A program made the translations under genes and the position numbers. Positions 33,652-43,524 of a stretch of DNA of 64,000 nt are shown here, piece after piece. This DNA is from Sunxiuqinia sp963677175 (GTDB lineage Bacteria > Bacteroidota > Bacteroidia > Bacteroidales > Prolixibacteraceae). The stretch spans positions 1-64,000 of the forward strand of contig CAXXES010000006.1 of the NCBI GenBank assembly GCA_963677175.2, in the 5' to 3' direction. How positions within the stretch are numbered: the first letter of the stretch is position 1; every line of letters begins with the position of its first letter. A model generated the notes under the pieces. The model did no database searches. It worked only from the letters and a program-made list of their open reading frames with translations, and was not told the DNA's origin.

Positions 33652-34446
33652 TTAGTTTTTGATTTTTGTAATCAGTTGATGAAACAAAGCCGGTAAAAAA
33701 CGCCGAATGTACACCATCACAATTTCCTTCTTCCCCACCAGCAATTCTTTTCGCTCCTGCCTCACTGCTCTCACAATACGGGCAGCACATTTGTCTGCCG
33801 AAAGTCCGTTGGCTTGTCCGTCATCCATTTTATTGTATGACAGTCCATCTTTTGTCAGCGCATTTCGGGAGATGTTGGTTTTAATCCGGCCGGGAGAAAC
33901 AATGGTGACCCGGATGTTATCGCTGACCAACTCGGCACGCAAGGCCTCGAAATACCCCTGTACAGCATGCTTTGAAGCTGAATACGCCGTACGCATGGGC
34001 GCTCCAAATTTGCCGCTAATACTGCTCACCACTACCAGGTGTCCGGACTGACTTTTCAGCATGTGTGGCAGGACCAATTTGGTTAACGCGACCATACTGA
34101 AAAAGTTGATCTCCATGATGCTTCGGTCATTTTCCAGCGGTGTTTCCCGAGCCAGTGAACGCTGACTCCGACCGGCATTGTTGATTAAAATATCAATCGA
34201 ACCAGCTTGCTCCAAAACAGCTTTTGTCACCTCCTCAAACTGGTCAACAGTAGCAAGGTCAACTGGCTGCACCCAGCATTTTGACGTGAACTGCAGACAT
34301 CGGATTCTCACTTCCTCGAGCTTCGCAGCGTTCCGGGCCGACAGCACTAAAAAAGCCCCTTCTTTTGCCATTGCATAAGCCAGCGCTTCTCCAATTCCGG
34401 ATGATGCACCTGTGATCCAAACAACTTTTTCTTTCAGATTCTTCAT
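33652..34446 (-). CDS. short-chain dehydrogenase/reductase
   Basis: From the ATG at 34446 (MKNLKEKVVWITGASSGIGEALAYAM) the product is 264 aa, a classical SDR. The cofactor motif TGASSGIGEA, the structural NNAGRSQ and the catalytic Ser...YSASKHAVQGY (Tyr, Lys) are present. The segment SARNAAKLEEV after strand 2 suggests NADP preference. The C-terminus has an amphipathic tail (IRRFLPALFHQLITKIKN), common in the DhrB-like acyl or retinol/steroid-type group. The substrate is unknown. Upstream of and codirectional with the VOC gene. Confidence 0.9.
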   Translation of the reverse strand: MKNLKEKVVWITGASSGIGEALAYAMAKEGAFLVLSARNAAKLEEVRIRCLQFTSKCWVQPVDLATVDQFEEVTKAVLEQAGSIDILINNAGRSQRSLARETPLENDRSIMEINFFSMVALTKLVLPHMLKSQSGHLVVVSSISGKFGAPMRTAYSASKHAVQGYFEALRAELVSDNIRVTIVSPGRIKTNISRNALTKDGLSYNKMDDGQANGLSADKCAARIVRAVRQERKELLVGKKEIVMVYIRRFLPALFHQLITKIKN

Positions 34447-34574
34447 AGGGTCAGTGTTGCGCTTAACAAATATAATATTTCTACCCAAGCCGGCAAACGA
34501 TGCTTGAAGCCGAAAATCGATTTACAAACCAGCTATTTGGAAACGTATCTAAAAAAATCCGCGCGTCTCCCTCG

Positions 34575-37025
34575 CTAGAAACTCATCTCGGCCCGAAACC
34601 GGATTCCATCCTTATCTGCAAAATCGCGATTAACAGCGCTATTAGCAAGCTGACGGACATACTCAACCCGCAGTACTTTGAAAATATTGGTTAAGCCAAA
34701 CCCGATCTCGGCATAAGGAGCGTTTGGATTGCTTGTATAATAATCAGGCAACTGAAACACCCCTTTGTAGTCATCATTAAGTTCCCCGTAATGACTTTTG
34801 AGCGAAATGATCTCGCGTAACTTCAACCTTTTAACGAGTGGTATCCTGTTCAGAACAATCCCGCCACCGTTGAAATGAAGATGTGCATTGGTATACAGGT
34901 TATGAGCAAACGAAGCATGATGCAAAAGATTGAATCGATATTTGGCGTACCCCAACGACATGGAACCAACAGGCTGATCCAGTAAATCGTAGGGTGCATC
35001 GCCAAACAAATAGCCGCCATTCACCATATAGTTCATAAAGACCAGCCCCATATTCAGCCGCCCTTGCACGGAACCGTGAAACTGAGAATAAATGCCCGGC
35101 TTTTCGCCCGTCAGCCCCGGAACGGAGGTTTTTCCGATATCCCAACTCAAGTTAATCACCGGAGTTGGTGTTGTATAGTAAATCCGGTCAAAATAGAATT
35201 TATCGTAATGCTGCCCAAAGGGAATCCGAAGATTGAATAAAACCCCGTAATTTCGGTATTCATCATGTTCAACAGCATTGCGGATAAACCGAACATTTGG
35301 CGTAGCTGAACTTAACAACAGATAGGGAGCTGCTTCCAGGTGGATATCATTCTTTGCGTTATACTCCAACCTGAGTTCATAGCTTTGCTCTTCCTTCAGG
35401 TAAGGGTTACGCTCACTTGTTGTTACCGCAGCGATAAAATTTCCATTGCCCTTATTATTGGGATTCTTTTTAATGAATCGAAGGTATTTATCCTGGGTAA
35501 CCAAGGTGTAGTCGTTGAAATAGCTCAACCGGAAAATGAATTTATCAGTTGACAGGGGTTGGTAAGTGACATTCGCCCCGTATTTAAACGCCTTGTTTTT
35601 GGTGCCATACCCCAGAAATCCGCCGACCGAAAAATTCTCCGACATTTGTTCGCTGGTCCTTAAAGGCAAAGTAAGCCGGGTACCTTCGATCGTATTGGTA
35701 CTATAAATGTCGAAAACAGGGCCAAAATCGATTTTACCAGCATTGAGATAACCCGTTAATGCCAAACCGCCAACCGCATCGATACTTCGAACTACCTTTT
35801 GCTCTTTCAGCTTATCCACACGAGAATAAGAATCATCTCTTACCCCTTGGGCAATAAACTCAGGCTGACTGGCCCATTCCTGCCCCTTAACATCGTTCAG
35901 ACGCGGGGACGTAGAATAATGAATGGATTTATTTACCACCCAATTTCCACTCGAAATATTATCAATGCGTTTCGAACTGTAATTGGACACCGAATCTTTA
36001 TTTAAACTTAAGGCCAGGTTGATCGCAATTTCCTGCTCATCGTAAAACCAGCTGCCTTCGGGTAACTTTTTGTAAGTGACATGGCTTTTAAATCCATTTA
36101 CAAAGTTCAGGTTGGCCTCTTTGGCGATGTAGGCGTCCATCTCTGTTAAGGCAAACGTCTCATCTTCAATGACAAAGTGTCCGGCAAAAAGCGGGTTGTA
36201 CTTATTCTTTGGAGCATAGGAAAAATGGAAGTACTTTTTATCATCAATCACGGTACTGTCATTCAGGTAAAGATTGTAGTACAACAAAGCCGAATTGCTT
36301 AGCGGCGACACAAAACCCCGATCCAATATATTCACCTGATCTTTGTAAAAGTCCAGATCCACAGCAATGTTCAAGAGGATTAAACTCTCAATGGCCTGGT
36401 TTAACCGGGGAAAAATACCGTCCTTTTTATTAAAAACCGTAACAACACTGTTGTTGGTTATACGATTGGCCTGTTCGGCGAGGTAGATTGGCGAAAAGCG
36501 CAGGTTCTGATTTTCGGATGCCACGGTCACTTCATCCAGGTTATCAATCAAACGCGAGATATTCGAACTTGTGTCAACGGCTAAATAGACCGTGGTATTT
36601 GTCAGTGTTTTGTAATTGACAATCCGTTGTATCCGTTCGCTGTTTTCCTTTTTATGTTTGAGTATTTGCTCGAACAAAACTTTCGCGCGGGGGACTTCAG
36701 GCTTGACTGTCACCTCACTCACCCGTTGAACATGCTCTTCCATATACACCATCAGCGGACTATCGCCAATTTTTCTTACAGGAATCACCTTGGGGAAATA
36801 GCCCACCGATGAGATGTAAAGCGTGTCGCTTTCCGATACCGATAAGTGAAAATAGCCCTCAACATCGGCCATCGTTCCCTGCATCGTTCCTTTAATTAAA
36901 ACATTGGAAAACGGAATGGGCTCCCTGCTTTTTCCATCCTGCACATAGCCAGATACTTCCTTTGCACTTATTAGGTCAAAGCTAGCTATGGTCACTATGA
37001 ACAACATAATGAATATACGAAACAT
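34575..37025 (-). CDS. DUF5686 outer-membrane protein with carboxypeptidase-regulatory-like domain
   Basis: An 816-aa protein. The signal peptide is followed by a CarboxypepD_reg-like domain (about 23-110; VSGYVQDGKSREPIPFSNVLIKGTMQGTMADVEGYFHLSV). A long DUF5686 region follows with a C-terminal beta-barrel (alternating aromatic strands, end EYVRQLANSAVNRDFADKDGIRFRAEMSF). Such proteins are restricted largely to Bacteroidota and resemble TonB-type or surface-antigen barrels without a plug; the exact cargo is unknown. It is codirectional with the CDP-alcohol transferase upstream, at a 19-base distance, so it is likely in the lipid operon. Confidence 0.85.
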   Translation of the reverse strand: MFRIFIMLFIVTIASFDLISAKEVSGYVQDGKSREPIPFSNVLIKGTMQGTMADVEGYFHLSVSESDTLYISSVGYFPKVIPVRKIGDSPLMVYMEEHVQRVSEVTVKPEVPRAKVLFEQILKHKKENSERIQRIVNYKTLTNTTVYLAVDTSSNISRLIDNLDEVTVASENQNLRFSPIYLAEQANRITNNSVVTVFNKKDGIFPRLNQAIESLILLNIAVDLDFYKDQVNILDRGFVSPLSNSALLYYNLYLNDSTVIDDKKYFHFSYAPKNKYNPLFAGHFVIEDETFALTEMDAYIAKEANLNFVNGFKSHVTYKKLPEGSWFYDEQEIAINLALSLNKDSVSNYSSKRIDNISSGNWVVNKSIHYSTSPRLNDVKGQEWASQPEFIAQGVRDDSYSRVDKLKEQKVVRSIDAVGGLALTGYLNAGKIDFGPVFDIYSTNTIEGTRLTLPLRTSEQMSENFSVGGFLGYGTKNKAFKYGANVTYQPLSTDKFIFRLSYFNDYTLVTQDKYLRFIKKNPNNKGNGNFIAAVTTSERNPYLKEEQSYELRLEYNAKNDIHLEAAPYLLLSSATPNVRFIRNAVEHDEYRNYGVLFNLRIPFGQHYDKFYFDRIYYTTPTPVINLSWDIGKTSVPGLTGEKPGIYSQFHGSVQGRLNMGLVFMNYMVNGGYLFGDAPYDLLDQPVGSMSLGYAKYRFNLLHHASFAHNLYTNAHLHFNGGGIVLNRIPLVKRLKLREIISLKSHYGELNDDYKGVFQLPDYYTSNPNAPYAEIGFGLTNIFKVLRVEYVRQLANSAVNRDFADKDGIRFRAEMSF

Positions 37026-37044
37026 AATTTCAGAAAGATCTTTG

Positions 37045-37632
37045 TTATTTCTCTTCTTTTATCAACCAATAAATACCTTTTACACCAATCCGGATATCAT
37101 CAAGCTTCAACAGGACAAAGATCTTTTCAATGTAAGCAACCACGCCCCAGCCAATGGCCAGGTGATACATCCAGGGATAAAACCCAAAAACAAATAAAAC
37201 GAAAAAGAAAATGCTTTGAACATATCCTGCGGAAACAGCAGAATAAAGGTGTAGCCCCGGGATTTTTCCAAAGCGGTAGAAAGCCACGATATAGCTCAAA
37301 CCAAATACCGCCAGAAACAGATATAGTATCCAGGCATGCGGCGCAATTTCGGTCCACTTAAAGATAAACAAGCCCAGCAACGCCATTGCATAAGTAAAAA
37401 TATCGGCCAGGTTGTCGAGTGCTGCTCCAAAATTGGTTTGAAGCTTAAATATTCGTGCGATATTACCATCGAGTACATCGCTGACTAAACTGATACACAA
37501 TAGGACGACAAACCAGCTTTCGCGGCCGGTAAGCGCCATAAACAGGATGACCGGAAAAACAAGAAGCCGGTAAAGACTGATCAGATTGGGAACATTCAAA
37601 ACATTTTCCCCTTTCACTCGTATTTGTTTCAT
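37045..37632 (-). CDS. CDP-alcohol phosphatidyltransferase
   Basis: From the ATG at 37632 (MKQIRVKGENVLNVPNLISLYR) the product is 195 aa with several membrane helices. The full CDP-alcohol signature is present: DVLDGNIAR, eight residues, GAALDNLAD (D..DG..AR........G...D...D). The enzyme exchanges CMP of CDP-diacylglycerol, or a similar donor, for an alcohol, making a phospholipid such as phosphatidylglycerol phosphate or a phosphatidylinositol-like lipid. A TTG start at 37641 is possible. It sits in a run with an extended SDR, a dolichol-kinase-like protein and CdsA, indicating a complete lipid head-group pathway. Confidence 0.9.
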   Translation of the reverse strand: MKQIRVKGENVLNVPNLISLYRLLVFPVILFMALTGRESWFVVLLCISLVSDVLDGNIARIFKLQTNFGAALDNLADIFTYAMALLGLFIFKWTEIAPHAWILYLFLAVFGLSYIVAFYRFGKIPGLHLYSAVSAGYVQSIFFFVLFVFGFYPWMYHLAIGWGVVAYIEKIFVLLKLDDIRIGVKGIYWLIKEEK

Positions 37633-37711
37633 TTTTGACAATTAAAATTCTAGTAATGTATTTGTTAACAAATTATCGGATTGGAAACCAAGCCTTGACT
37701 TACCGATAAAG

Positions 37712-38821
37712 TCAAACGGCAACCCCCAGATTTTGCTTGTCCTTTTTTCCAGACAGGCCGGCAATAAAATAGCGGAGCATGCTGTCGACCGCCTGTTCAT
37801 CAACTTCATTATCGATGCCAACCATCACCGAATCCAGATTCTTCGTATCAAACAACAGGTTCGTTTCTGCATATCCAACGGTAAACGACATGCCTCTGGA
37901 AATAATTCGTTCAAAGGCATCCATCTCCGTTTTTTTTAGATTCTTGGCCGGAACAATATGAATTGGCAAAAGCTTATTGAGACTCCCAATAATCTGACTG
38001 TTTTTTGTTGATTTTTTGGCTACAAAGTTCATGATCACCGGCAGCTGTGCTGTCTCTACTGTTCTCACCAAGTAGTTAACCACGATATCAATCGGAATCA
38101 GGTTCTGTGTTGAATCCGGATCAACGCAAACCCGGATCGTTTTATTGGGATATCGGTTGCCCAGGCTGTAAACCCGCTTTGCAAAGTCAAAGATACCATA
38201 GTCGGTTTTGGTCACTCCCGTTTCGCTATTTCCAACAACTTGCGACAAGCGCAAGATGTGCCCGTTTAAACCCGCTTCATCCCGATATCTCTGAATAATA
38301 TTCTCAGCCAATCTTTTCGACTGTTCGTAGTAGTTTCTGAAACTTGAAATTTCCTTGTCCGGATAAAATTTTTCTTCAAACGGACCGGTAAATTTCCCGC
38401 AGGAATAAGCAGTACTTATAAAAAAGAATCGTGAACCTTGTCCGGTATACTTTAAAAACACCTTAATTGAATTCTCAAGGCCGCCGAGATTTGTTGTGAA
38501 GATTTCTTCCTTCGATTTTGAATCGTATTTTAAACTGGCTGCAAAATGCAGGTAATCTACTTCCCCTCTAAAGATACCAACCAACTCCTCGGGAGGAATT
38601 GAAAAATTGTCATTGTGCAAAGTATATTCATACACCTTCAGATTCCTGGCATCCACTTGCTCTTCATTGCTCATTTCTGAAAGAATATTGTTCATCCTTT
38701 CCTCAGCAGAATGCTTATTTTTTCTTACAAGGGCAATGACCTTGTAATTCTGTAAAAGCAGTTTATTAATAAAATTAGCGGCTACATATCCGTTCGCTCC
38801 ATTGATAATGATCGTTCTCAT
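37712..38821 (-). CDS. NAD(P)-dependent epimerase/reductase (extended SDR)
   Basis: A 369-aa Rossmann protein with INGANGYVAANFINKLL at the N-terminus, then LHFAASLKYD, FFISTAYSCGKFTGPFEEKF and YYEQSKRLAENIIQRY (catalytic Tyr...Lys as YxxSK). The arrangement, with VALVRK-type second strand and RLSQVVG, recalls the thioester-reductase/NAD-binding_4 group that reduces acyl thioesters, but also sugar epimerases. Being between lipid-synthesis genes, it may modify a lipid head group or acyl precursor (inference). Cytoplasmic. Confidence 0.8.
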   Translation of the reverse strand: MRTIIINGANGYVAANFINKLLLQNYKVIALVRKNKHSAEERMNNILSEMSNEEQVDARNLKVYEYTLHNDNFSIPPEELVGIFRGEVDYLHFAASLKYDSKSKEEIFTTNLGGLENSIKVFLKYTGQGSRFFFISTAYSCGKFTGPFEEKFYPDKEISSFRNYYEQSKRLAENIIQRYRDEAGLNGHILRLSQVVGNSETGVTKTDYGIFDFAKRVYSLGNRYPNKTIRVCVDPDSTQNLIPIDIVVNYLVRTVETAQLPVIMNFVAKKSTKNSQIIGSLNKLLPIHIVPAKNLKKTEMDAFERIISRGMSFTVGYAETNLLFDTKNLDSVMVGIDNEVDEQAVDSMLRYFIAGLSGKKDKQNLGVAV

Positions 38822-38891
38822 GCTTCTTGTTTTTATTATATTTTTGTCAATACGTGTCTTTAATCTTTAAAATAGGCCATACAATTAAATT

Positions 38892-39566
38892 CTACAGAAA
38901 TAAAACCAACATCAATACCACACTTAAAGGAATCGTAAGATTGTCAGAGCCTCTCCAGCTAATCAATTCGGCCAGGGTACTTGTAATGGCAATCGCCAAA
39001 GCCAGCCAAAATGTTTTCAGATCGAATAATTCCCTGTGAAAATAAAGTGCGATGATGCTGGTGATAAAACTGGTTACCAAAAATGCCCCCGACCCCAGCC
39101 ATGTCTTATCCAGCTTTTGACCAAATAGCTTAATTCTACCGTTATACTCAGTGATATTGATGCCCAGGATGGCCGCCATGGGATCGCAAATGGCAAGAAT
39201 CAACATGGGCAAAATAAACAGAATTCTATTTCCCAGTAGGTCGCCTATTAAAAATGTGACATAAATTGAAAGAGGCAACAGGTAACTTCCGATCGATTTT
39301 CGCTCAATATCATGAATTGATTTGAGCTGCTTACTGTATTGTGTGATAAACAATACTGCAAAAAACAGCAGGGCCAGCACCAAAACATACCCATGCGATG
39401 GGAAAATATAAGGAAATGGCACCACCGCCAAGGTAGCCGTAAAATGAGCAAACTTACGGGTGATTTCACCTTTAATTTTAAATCGCCTATAGTTGATCTC
39501 GTTAAATGCGAGTAAAAGAACAATTCCAATTAAATAAACAAATGATAGTATAATGACATTTCCCAT
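38892..39566 (-). CDS. dolichol kinase/SEC59-like membrane protein
   Basis: A 224-aa protein with about seven membrane segments. The conserved patterns of the dolichol/phytol kinase and CTP-transferase group are present: EITRKFAHFTATLAVVPFPY, AICDPMAAILGIN, KTWLGSGAFLVTSF and STLAELISWRGSDNLTIPLSV. It belongs to the same superfamily as CdsA and uses CTP as the phosphate or nucleotide donor for a lipid alcohol or phosphatidate. It lies 12 bases from the CdsA gene on the same strand, so it has a shared lipid role. Confidence 0.8.
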   Translation of the reverse strand: MGNVIILSFVYLIGIVLLLAFNEINYRRFKIKGEITRKFAHFTATLAVVPFPYIFPSHGYVLVLALLFFAVLFITQYSKQLKSIHDIERKSIGSYLLPLSIYVTFLIGDLLGNRILFILPMLILAICDPMAAILGINITEYNGRIKLFGQKLDKTWLGSGAFLVTSFITSIIALYFHRELFDLKTFWLALAIAITSTLAELISWRGSDNLTIPLSVVLMLVLFL

Positions 39567-39578
39567 TCCGTCTTTCCT

Positions 39579-40307
39579 TTAAAAATTCAACATATAAACA
39601 CAAAACACGACCCAAGCACCTCCGGCAATCAAGCTGTCGAACCGATCAAGAAAACCACCATGCCCGGGAATTACTTCGCCAAAGTCCTTTTCATTGAATT
39701 TCCTCTTATAAAATGAAGCCGCCAAATCGCCGCCAAAAGCAAAAACAACGATACCGACAGCCAACAAGGCAGACAATAAAGAAGTACCGCCATACAACTT
39801 ACTCAGCAGCAAACTGCTTGCAAGCGCAACGACACCCCCACCGACTAATCCTCCAACTGTTTTTTCCGGACTTATACTTGGAAATAGCTTTCGTCTTCCC
39901 CAAAGCTGTCCGGTTATTTGGCTAAAACTATCGAATATGGAAAGAACCAAAAACGAAAACAAGATCAGTTCTTTTTGCAGTCCGCTAAAAAAATAAAAAC
40001 CAACAGCCAGAAAAATGAAAACAATTAGTGCAACTAAAAAGAAGCCTTTTTGTTTAAAACCAGCTTTACCAAACAGCTTCAGCAGCTCAAAAAAGCCGGC
40101 AACAATAATCAATGCCGCCAGATAGCGAAACACAACAGGCTTCAAAACAATACTAAAGAATAAGAGATTAATAATGAAAAAATAGGTCGCGAATTTCGTG
40201 TAACTTTTCCGCGCAGTCGCGGGATCTTTTTTCCTGTTGATAAAAAAGAAGCCAATTCCGCCAAGAAAAAAATAGATTAAAATAATCAGGTATATTGTTT
40301 GAGTCAT
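39579..40307 (-). CDS. cdsA: phosphatidate cytidylyltransferase
   Basis: From the ATG at 40307 (MTQTIYLIILIYFFLGGIG) the product is 242 aa, with about eight membrane helices and the CdsA signature near the C-terminus: KRKFNEKDFGEVIPGHGGFLDRFDSL, with the acidic catalytic residues (DRFDS). ISPEKTVGG and GDLAASFYKR are also present. It forms CDP-diacylglycerol from phosphatidate and CTP, the donor for the CDP-alcohol transferase at 37045. This is probably a second, pathway-specific copy beside a housekeeping CdsA elsewhere (inference). Confidence 0.9.
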   Translation of the reverse strand: MTQTIYLIILIYFFLGGIGFFFINRKKDPATARKSYTKFATYFFIINLLFFSIVLKPVVFRYLAALIIVAGFFELLKLFGKAGFKQKGFFLVALIVFIFLAVGFYFFSGLQKELILFSFLVLSIFDSFSQITGQLWGRRKLFPSISPEKTVGGLVGGGVVALASSLLLSKLYGGTSLLSALLAVGIVVFAFGGDLAASFYKRKFNEKDFGEVIPGHGGFLDRFDSLIAGGAWVVFCVYMLNF

Positions 40308-40326
40308 TATTTTGTTTTTAATCACG

Positions 40327-41124
40327 TTAACGAACAATCATCAAAATACCTATAGCCACCATGACAATGGCATACAGGTACCTGACTTTATTCTCAGAAC
40401 GATCCGTTTTTACTTTAGTTAAAATTTTTGGTCCCAAAACGGCTCCGGCAATTGACCCGGCTGTTAAAAAATAAACCAGCATCAGGTCGATTTTTCCAAC
40501 CAAAAAATGAGCTCCAACCGCAAACAGTGTGTTCACCAACACCACCATCAGCGAAGTGCCGATAACCAGTTTGAATGGAATTCCCATCGAAAACAAGCCC
40601 GCCAGAACCGGTGCTGTTCCACTTGTTCCGAAAGTGCCTGTAATAAAGCCGGCAAACAATCCGAATATTGATCCTTTTACACGCTTTCCAATCCCAGCAT
40701 TGCCAGGCCAAAAGGTCTTGCCGGCCTCGGCCCGCTTTTTTCTCCAGGTACCCAGCACCATGTTTAAGGCAATTAATATGGAGTACACCCCAAACCCGGC
40801 CTTGAGCTGTTCGGGACTAACCATACCGGTAATACGGGCTCCTGCAAATGCACCCAAAATACCAGTCAATGAAAACATCAGTCCTATTTGAAAGTTGATA
40901 TTGGTTTTGCGATAGTGCCCCAACGCACCAACCATACAAATGGGTAAAGTAGCAACCAACGACGTAATTACCGCTGTTTGAGCCGGCACTCCAATTAAAA
41001 GAGTTAGGATAGGAAGAAAGAAAAAACCTCCGCCACCGCCGAGCATGGTTCCGAACAGCCCAATAAGAAAACCAACCAATGGGAGGATAAAATAAACAGG
41101 CTCAATGGGAGAATGAAAAATCAT
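40327..41124 (-). CDS. TauE/SafE family sulfite/anion exporter
   Basis: From the ATG at 41124 (MIFHSPIEPVYFILPLVGFLIG) the product is 265 aa with seven to eight hydrophobic helices and the repeated GxxxG-rich TauE pattern: LFGTMLGGGGGFFFLPILTL, and in the second half AGFITGTFGTSGTAPVLAGL. The family exports small anions such as sulfite or sulfoacetate across the inner membrane. It lies between the lipid genes and DUF6134 at 12-20 base distances, so it is cotranscribed, but its link to lipid synthesis is not obvious. Confidence 0.85.
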   Translation of the reverse strand: MIFHSPIEPVYFILPLVGFLIGLFGTMLGGGGGFFFLPILTLLIGVPAQTAVITSLVATLPICMVGALGHYRKTNINFQIGLMFSLTGILGAFAGARITGMVSPEQLKAGFGVYSILIALNMVLGTWRKKRAEAGKTFWPGNAGIGKRVKGSIFGLFAGFITGTFGTSGTAPVLAGLFSMGIPFKLVIGTSLMVVLVNTLFAVGAHFLVGKIDLMLVYFLTAGSIAGAVLGPKILTKVKTDRSENKVRYLYAIVMVAIGILMIVR

Positions 41125-41135
41125 AATTATCAATT

Positions 41136-41744
41136 TCAGTGAGAACGCACCAGATAAATCTTCGCAATTGGGTGCTCAAGGACGGTAGAATCCAGAATTC
41201 CATCTTTATACCGATATTCGTTTGTTCGGCGTCCTTTCTCATCAGTTATCACGTAAGTATTTTCAGCATTACATTGAATCGACTTCATTTCACCGCTCCG
41301 TTCATTGTATATGTGCGAAACCCCTCTGGGCTCATTAAAATACAACAAACTTCCGCTATAAGTAATATTTTCATGCACCAATGTTGAATCACCATCCTTG
41401 ATTAGGAGGTAGCCCTCATCCTTTTTTAACAATCGTGTGTCTGAATTAATATTTTCGTTTTTTATTGTTTGCACGTGATACTCCAATAAATTTCCTTGTT
41501 GATAATGGCTTTGTTGAATGTATTTCACCTTGTACCTGAAAATTATTTTAACCTCAATATCAGTTACTGCCTCCACACTCAGGTCACCGTCTACCGATTT
41601 CTGACTAACCGTGAATTCGCCAACATGCATTCCTAAAACCCGAATTTGGTATTTCGCGGTATTGTTAACTGCCTTTGCAGAAACATCTCCTCCATAGAGA
41701 ATCACGATCAGTAGGATCAAAATAAATTTCGTTTGCTTCATCAT
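41136..41744 (-). CDS. DUF6134 family exported protein
   Basis: From the ATG at 41744 (MMKQTKFILILLIVILYGGDVSA) the product is 202 aa with a signal peptide, then a predominantly beta-strand domain (AKYQIRVLGMHVGEFTVSQKSVDGDLSVEAVTDIEVKII; GNLLEYHVQTIKNENINSDTRLLKKDEGYLL). This is the DUF6134/DUF3108-like pattern of periplasmic lipid-binding-type sheets in Bacteroidota. Function is unknown. It is codirectional with TauE, 12 bases apart. Confidence 0.65.
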   Translation of the reverse strand: MMKQTKFILILLIVILYGGDVSAKAVNNTAKYQIRVLGMHVGEFTVSQKSVDGDLSVEAVTDIEVKIIFRYKVKYIQQSHYQQGNLLEYHVQTIKNENINSDTRLLKKDEGYLLIKDGDSTLVHENITYSGSLLYFNEPRGVSHIYNERSGEMKSIQCNAENTYVITDEKGRRTNEYRYKDGILDSTVLEHPIAKIYLVRSH

Positions 41745-41839
41745 AAATTCGAACCATTTATACACTTTAGAAAATACAATTTAACAGGATAAAATGAATA
41801 TTGTTTCAATTGATAAATTTTTCGGAGACTTGATACATT

Positions 41840-43360
41840 CTAAAACTGTGTTGGACGTTTTTCAACAACGCCATCAAAGCCCTTTAAATAATAGATATTG
41901 ACATCAGGCTGCACCTTCTGCCCGCGGTAGGTCCGTTCTTGTTTTGTTACCATTTGAATTGTTTGTGATGACTTTCTGACTGACTCGGGCAACGGTTGGG
42001 AGGAGACATAAAGGGCATCATAACCCTTGTGTTCAAATTGATCAATCCCTGGCCACAAGTCGAACTGGTTCATTCTTCTTCCATCGTTGACACAGTATGT
42101 CTGCGGGTTACCATCCACATAAAAAGACAAAACCGAGGCAATGTGATAGCTGTCACTGAAGATGAAAATATTATCCGGGCCCAACTTATCCAACACCTCG
42201 GTCACCTTCTCTCCCAACTGATCCCAGGCGGCCTGTCTGCTGTATATATCCACTGTCGGGGGATAGAGGTTTTTCATTCCCAGCGTATCAAGTGCCGAAG
42301 GAAAAGATACCATAAGCATTAAGATACCGGTAATGCCAACATAACGCAAACGTTGCTTATTGTTGAAAAAATGGGCCAGCGAATAACCGACTAATAGTGG
42401 AAGCGATGTAAAAGCAAAGAAAGTCCAATTAATGTAATTTTTTTTGATTGAAAGCACCAGGAACAGGCCCCATACCAGCAGTAATGGGACCAGCAAAAAA
42501 ATTACTGCCTTATAGTCGCTTGTCAATTCTTTATTTCTCCACTTTTTGTAAAGCTTGTAATAAACCGGCAGAAAAATGGGAGAAATACTGAGCAACTGCC
42601 CGCCAAAATATTCAAAAATCCGCCCAATGGATCTCAACCAGCTACCATGAGGCTTATAAGCGCCCATTAATCCAAAAATGTGTCTGGCCCCCACAAAATC
42701 CCGGGACAAGTTCCAGAATAAAACAGGGGTGCAAATAATAAAGGCGATAAACATCGACACATAAAACCGGGGCATCTTTAGCAGGTTCCTGTCTCCCAGC
42801 CAGCCAATAAAAACCAACGAAGGCACCCACAAAAGCATGGTGTATTTGCTGATAATACCCAGACCGAGCGTTAGCCCAGATAAAACCCAGTATTTTAGTT
42901 TGTCTTTCTGCAGGGCATGCAAGCAAAAAAGCATATTTAAGGACCAAAACAGAACAAGCAATGTATCAGTTGTAAATACTTTAGAAACAAAATGATAATG
43001 CGGCAACACAAAAAGAACAATGGAGGACCAAAAGGCTACTTTTTCATCCTTGAATAATCTTCGGGCAAGTGCATAATGAATAAACGGAAGGATAAAGCCA
43101 ATAGCAATGGCATTTATCCGGATACCAATAACGGTATCCCCCAGAAGCATGGTCGAAAGATGATTGGTCCAGGCGATCAGCGGGGGTTTTGAATAGTAAG
43201 ACCAGTCCACGTGTTTCGACCAAAGCCAGTATTGGGCTTCATCGCTGTTCAACGGCATGGGATTGTGCAAGACATCAAGGAGCCGGACAAGCAACAAGAT
43301 GACATTTATCCCTAGAATAAAAAAAGCGCCGTATTTTGTATAGAAATTCTTATTCATCAC
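41840..43360 (-). CDS. ArnT-like glycosyltransferase (GT39/GT83 family)
   Basis: A 506-aa integral membrane protein with about eleven helices. The first periplasmic loop carries MPLNSDEAQYWLWSKHVDWSYYSKPPLIAWTNHL, whose early acidic pair (DE) and Tyr-rich segment are the hallmark of dolichyl-phosphate-mannose/ArnT type transferases. The C-terminal soluble part (DNIFIFSDSYHIASVLSFYVDG) is also typical. It moves a sugar from a polyprenyl-phosphate donor to a lipid or protein in the periplasm. Following the lipid genes, it may decorate their product. Confidence 0.85.
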   Translation of the reverse strand: MMNKNFYTKYGAFFILGINVILLLVRLLDVLHNPMPLNSDEAQYWLWSKHVDWSYYSKPPLIAWTNHLSTMLLGDTVIGIRINAIAIGFILPFIHYALARRLFKDEKVAFWSSIVLFVLPHYHFVSKVFTTDTLLVLFWSLNMLFCLHALQKDKLKYWVLSGLTLGLGIISKYTMLLWVPSLVFIGWLGDRNLLKMPRFYVSMFIAFIICTPVLFWNLSRDFVGARHIFGLMGAYKPHGSWLRSIGRIFEYFGGQLLSISPIFLPVYYKLYKKWRNKELTSDYKAVIFLLVPLLLVWGLFLVLSIKKNYINWTFFAFTSLPLLVGYSLAHFFNNKQRLRYVGITGILMLMVSFPSALDTLGMKNLYPPTVDIYSRQAAWDQLGEKVTEVLDKLGPDNIFIFSDSYHIASVLSFYVDGNPQTYCVNDGRRMNQFDLWPGIDQFEHKGYDALYVSSQPLPESVRKSSQTIQMVTKQERTYRGQKVQPDVNIYYLKGFDGVVEKRPTQF

Positions 43361-43524
43361 TAATTATCGTTTATTGACAGGTATCGAATTTTTTTAAGAT
43401 TCCATACTCCCTCAGTGTACCATTTTGTAGACCACAGTCCACTTCTATTTTGCTTAAATCCTTTTCATCGACGAAATGCAAAATTTGACCATCCAGTTAA
43501 ACCAGACGATCAAAAATAGGAACT

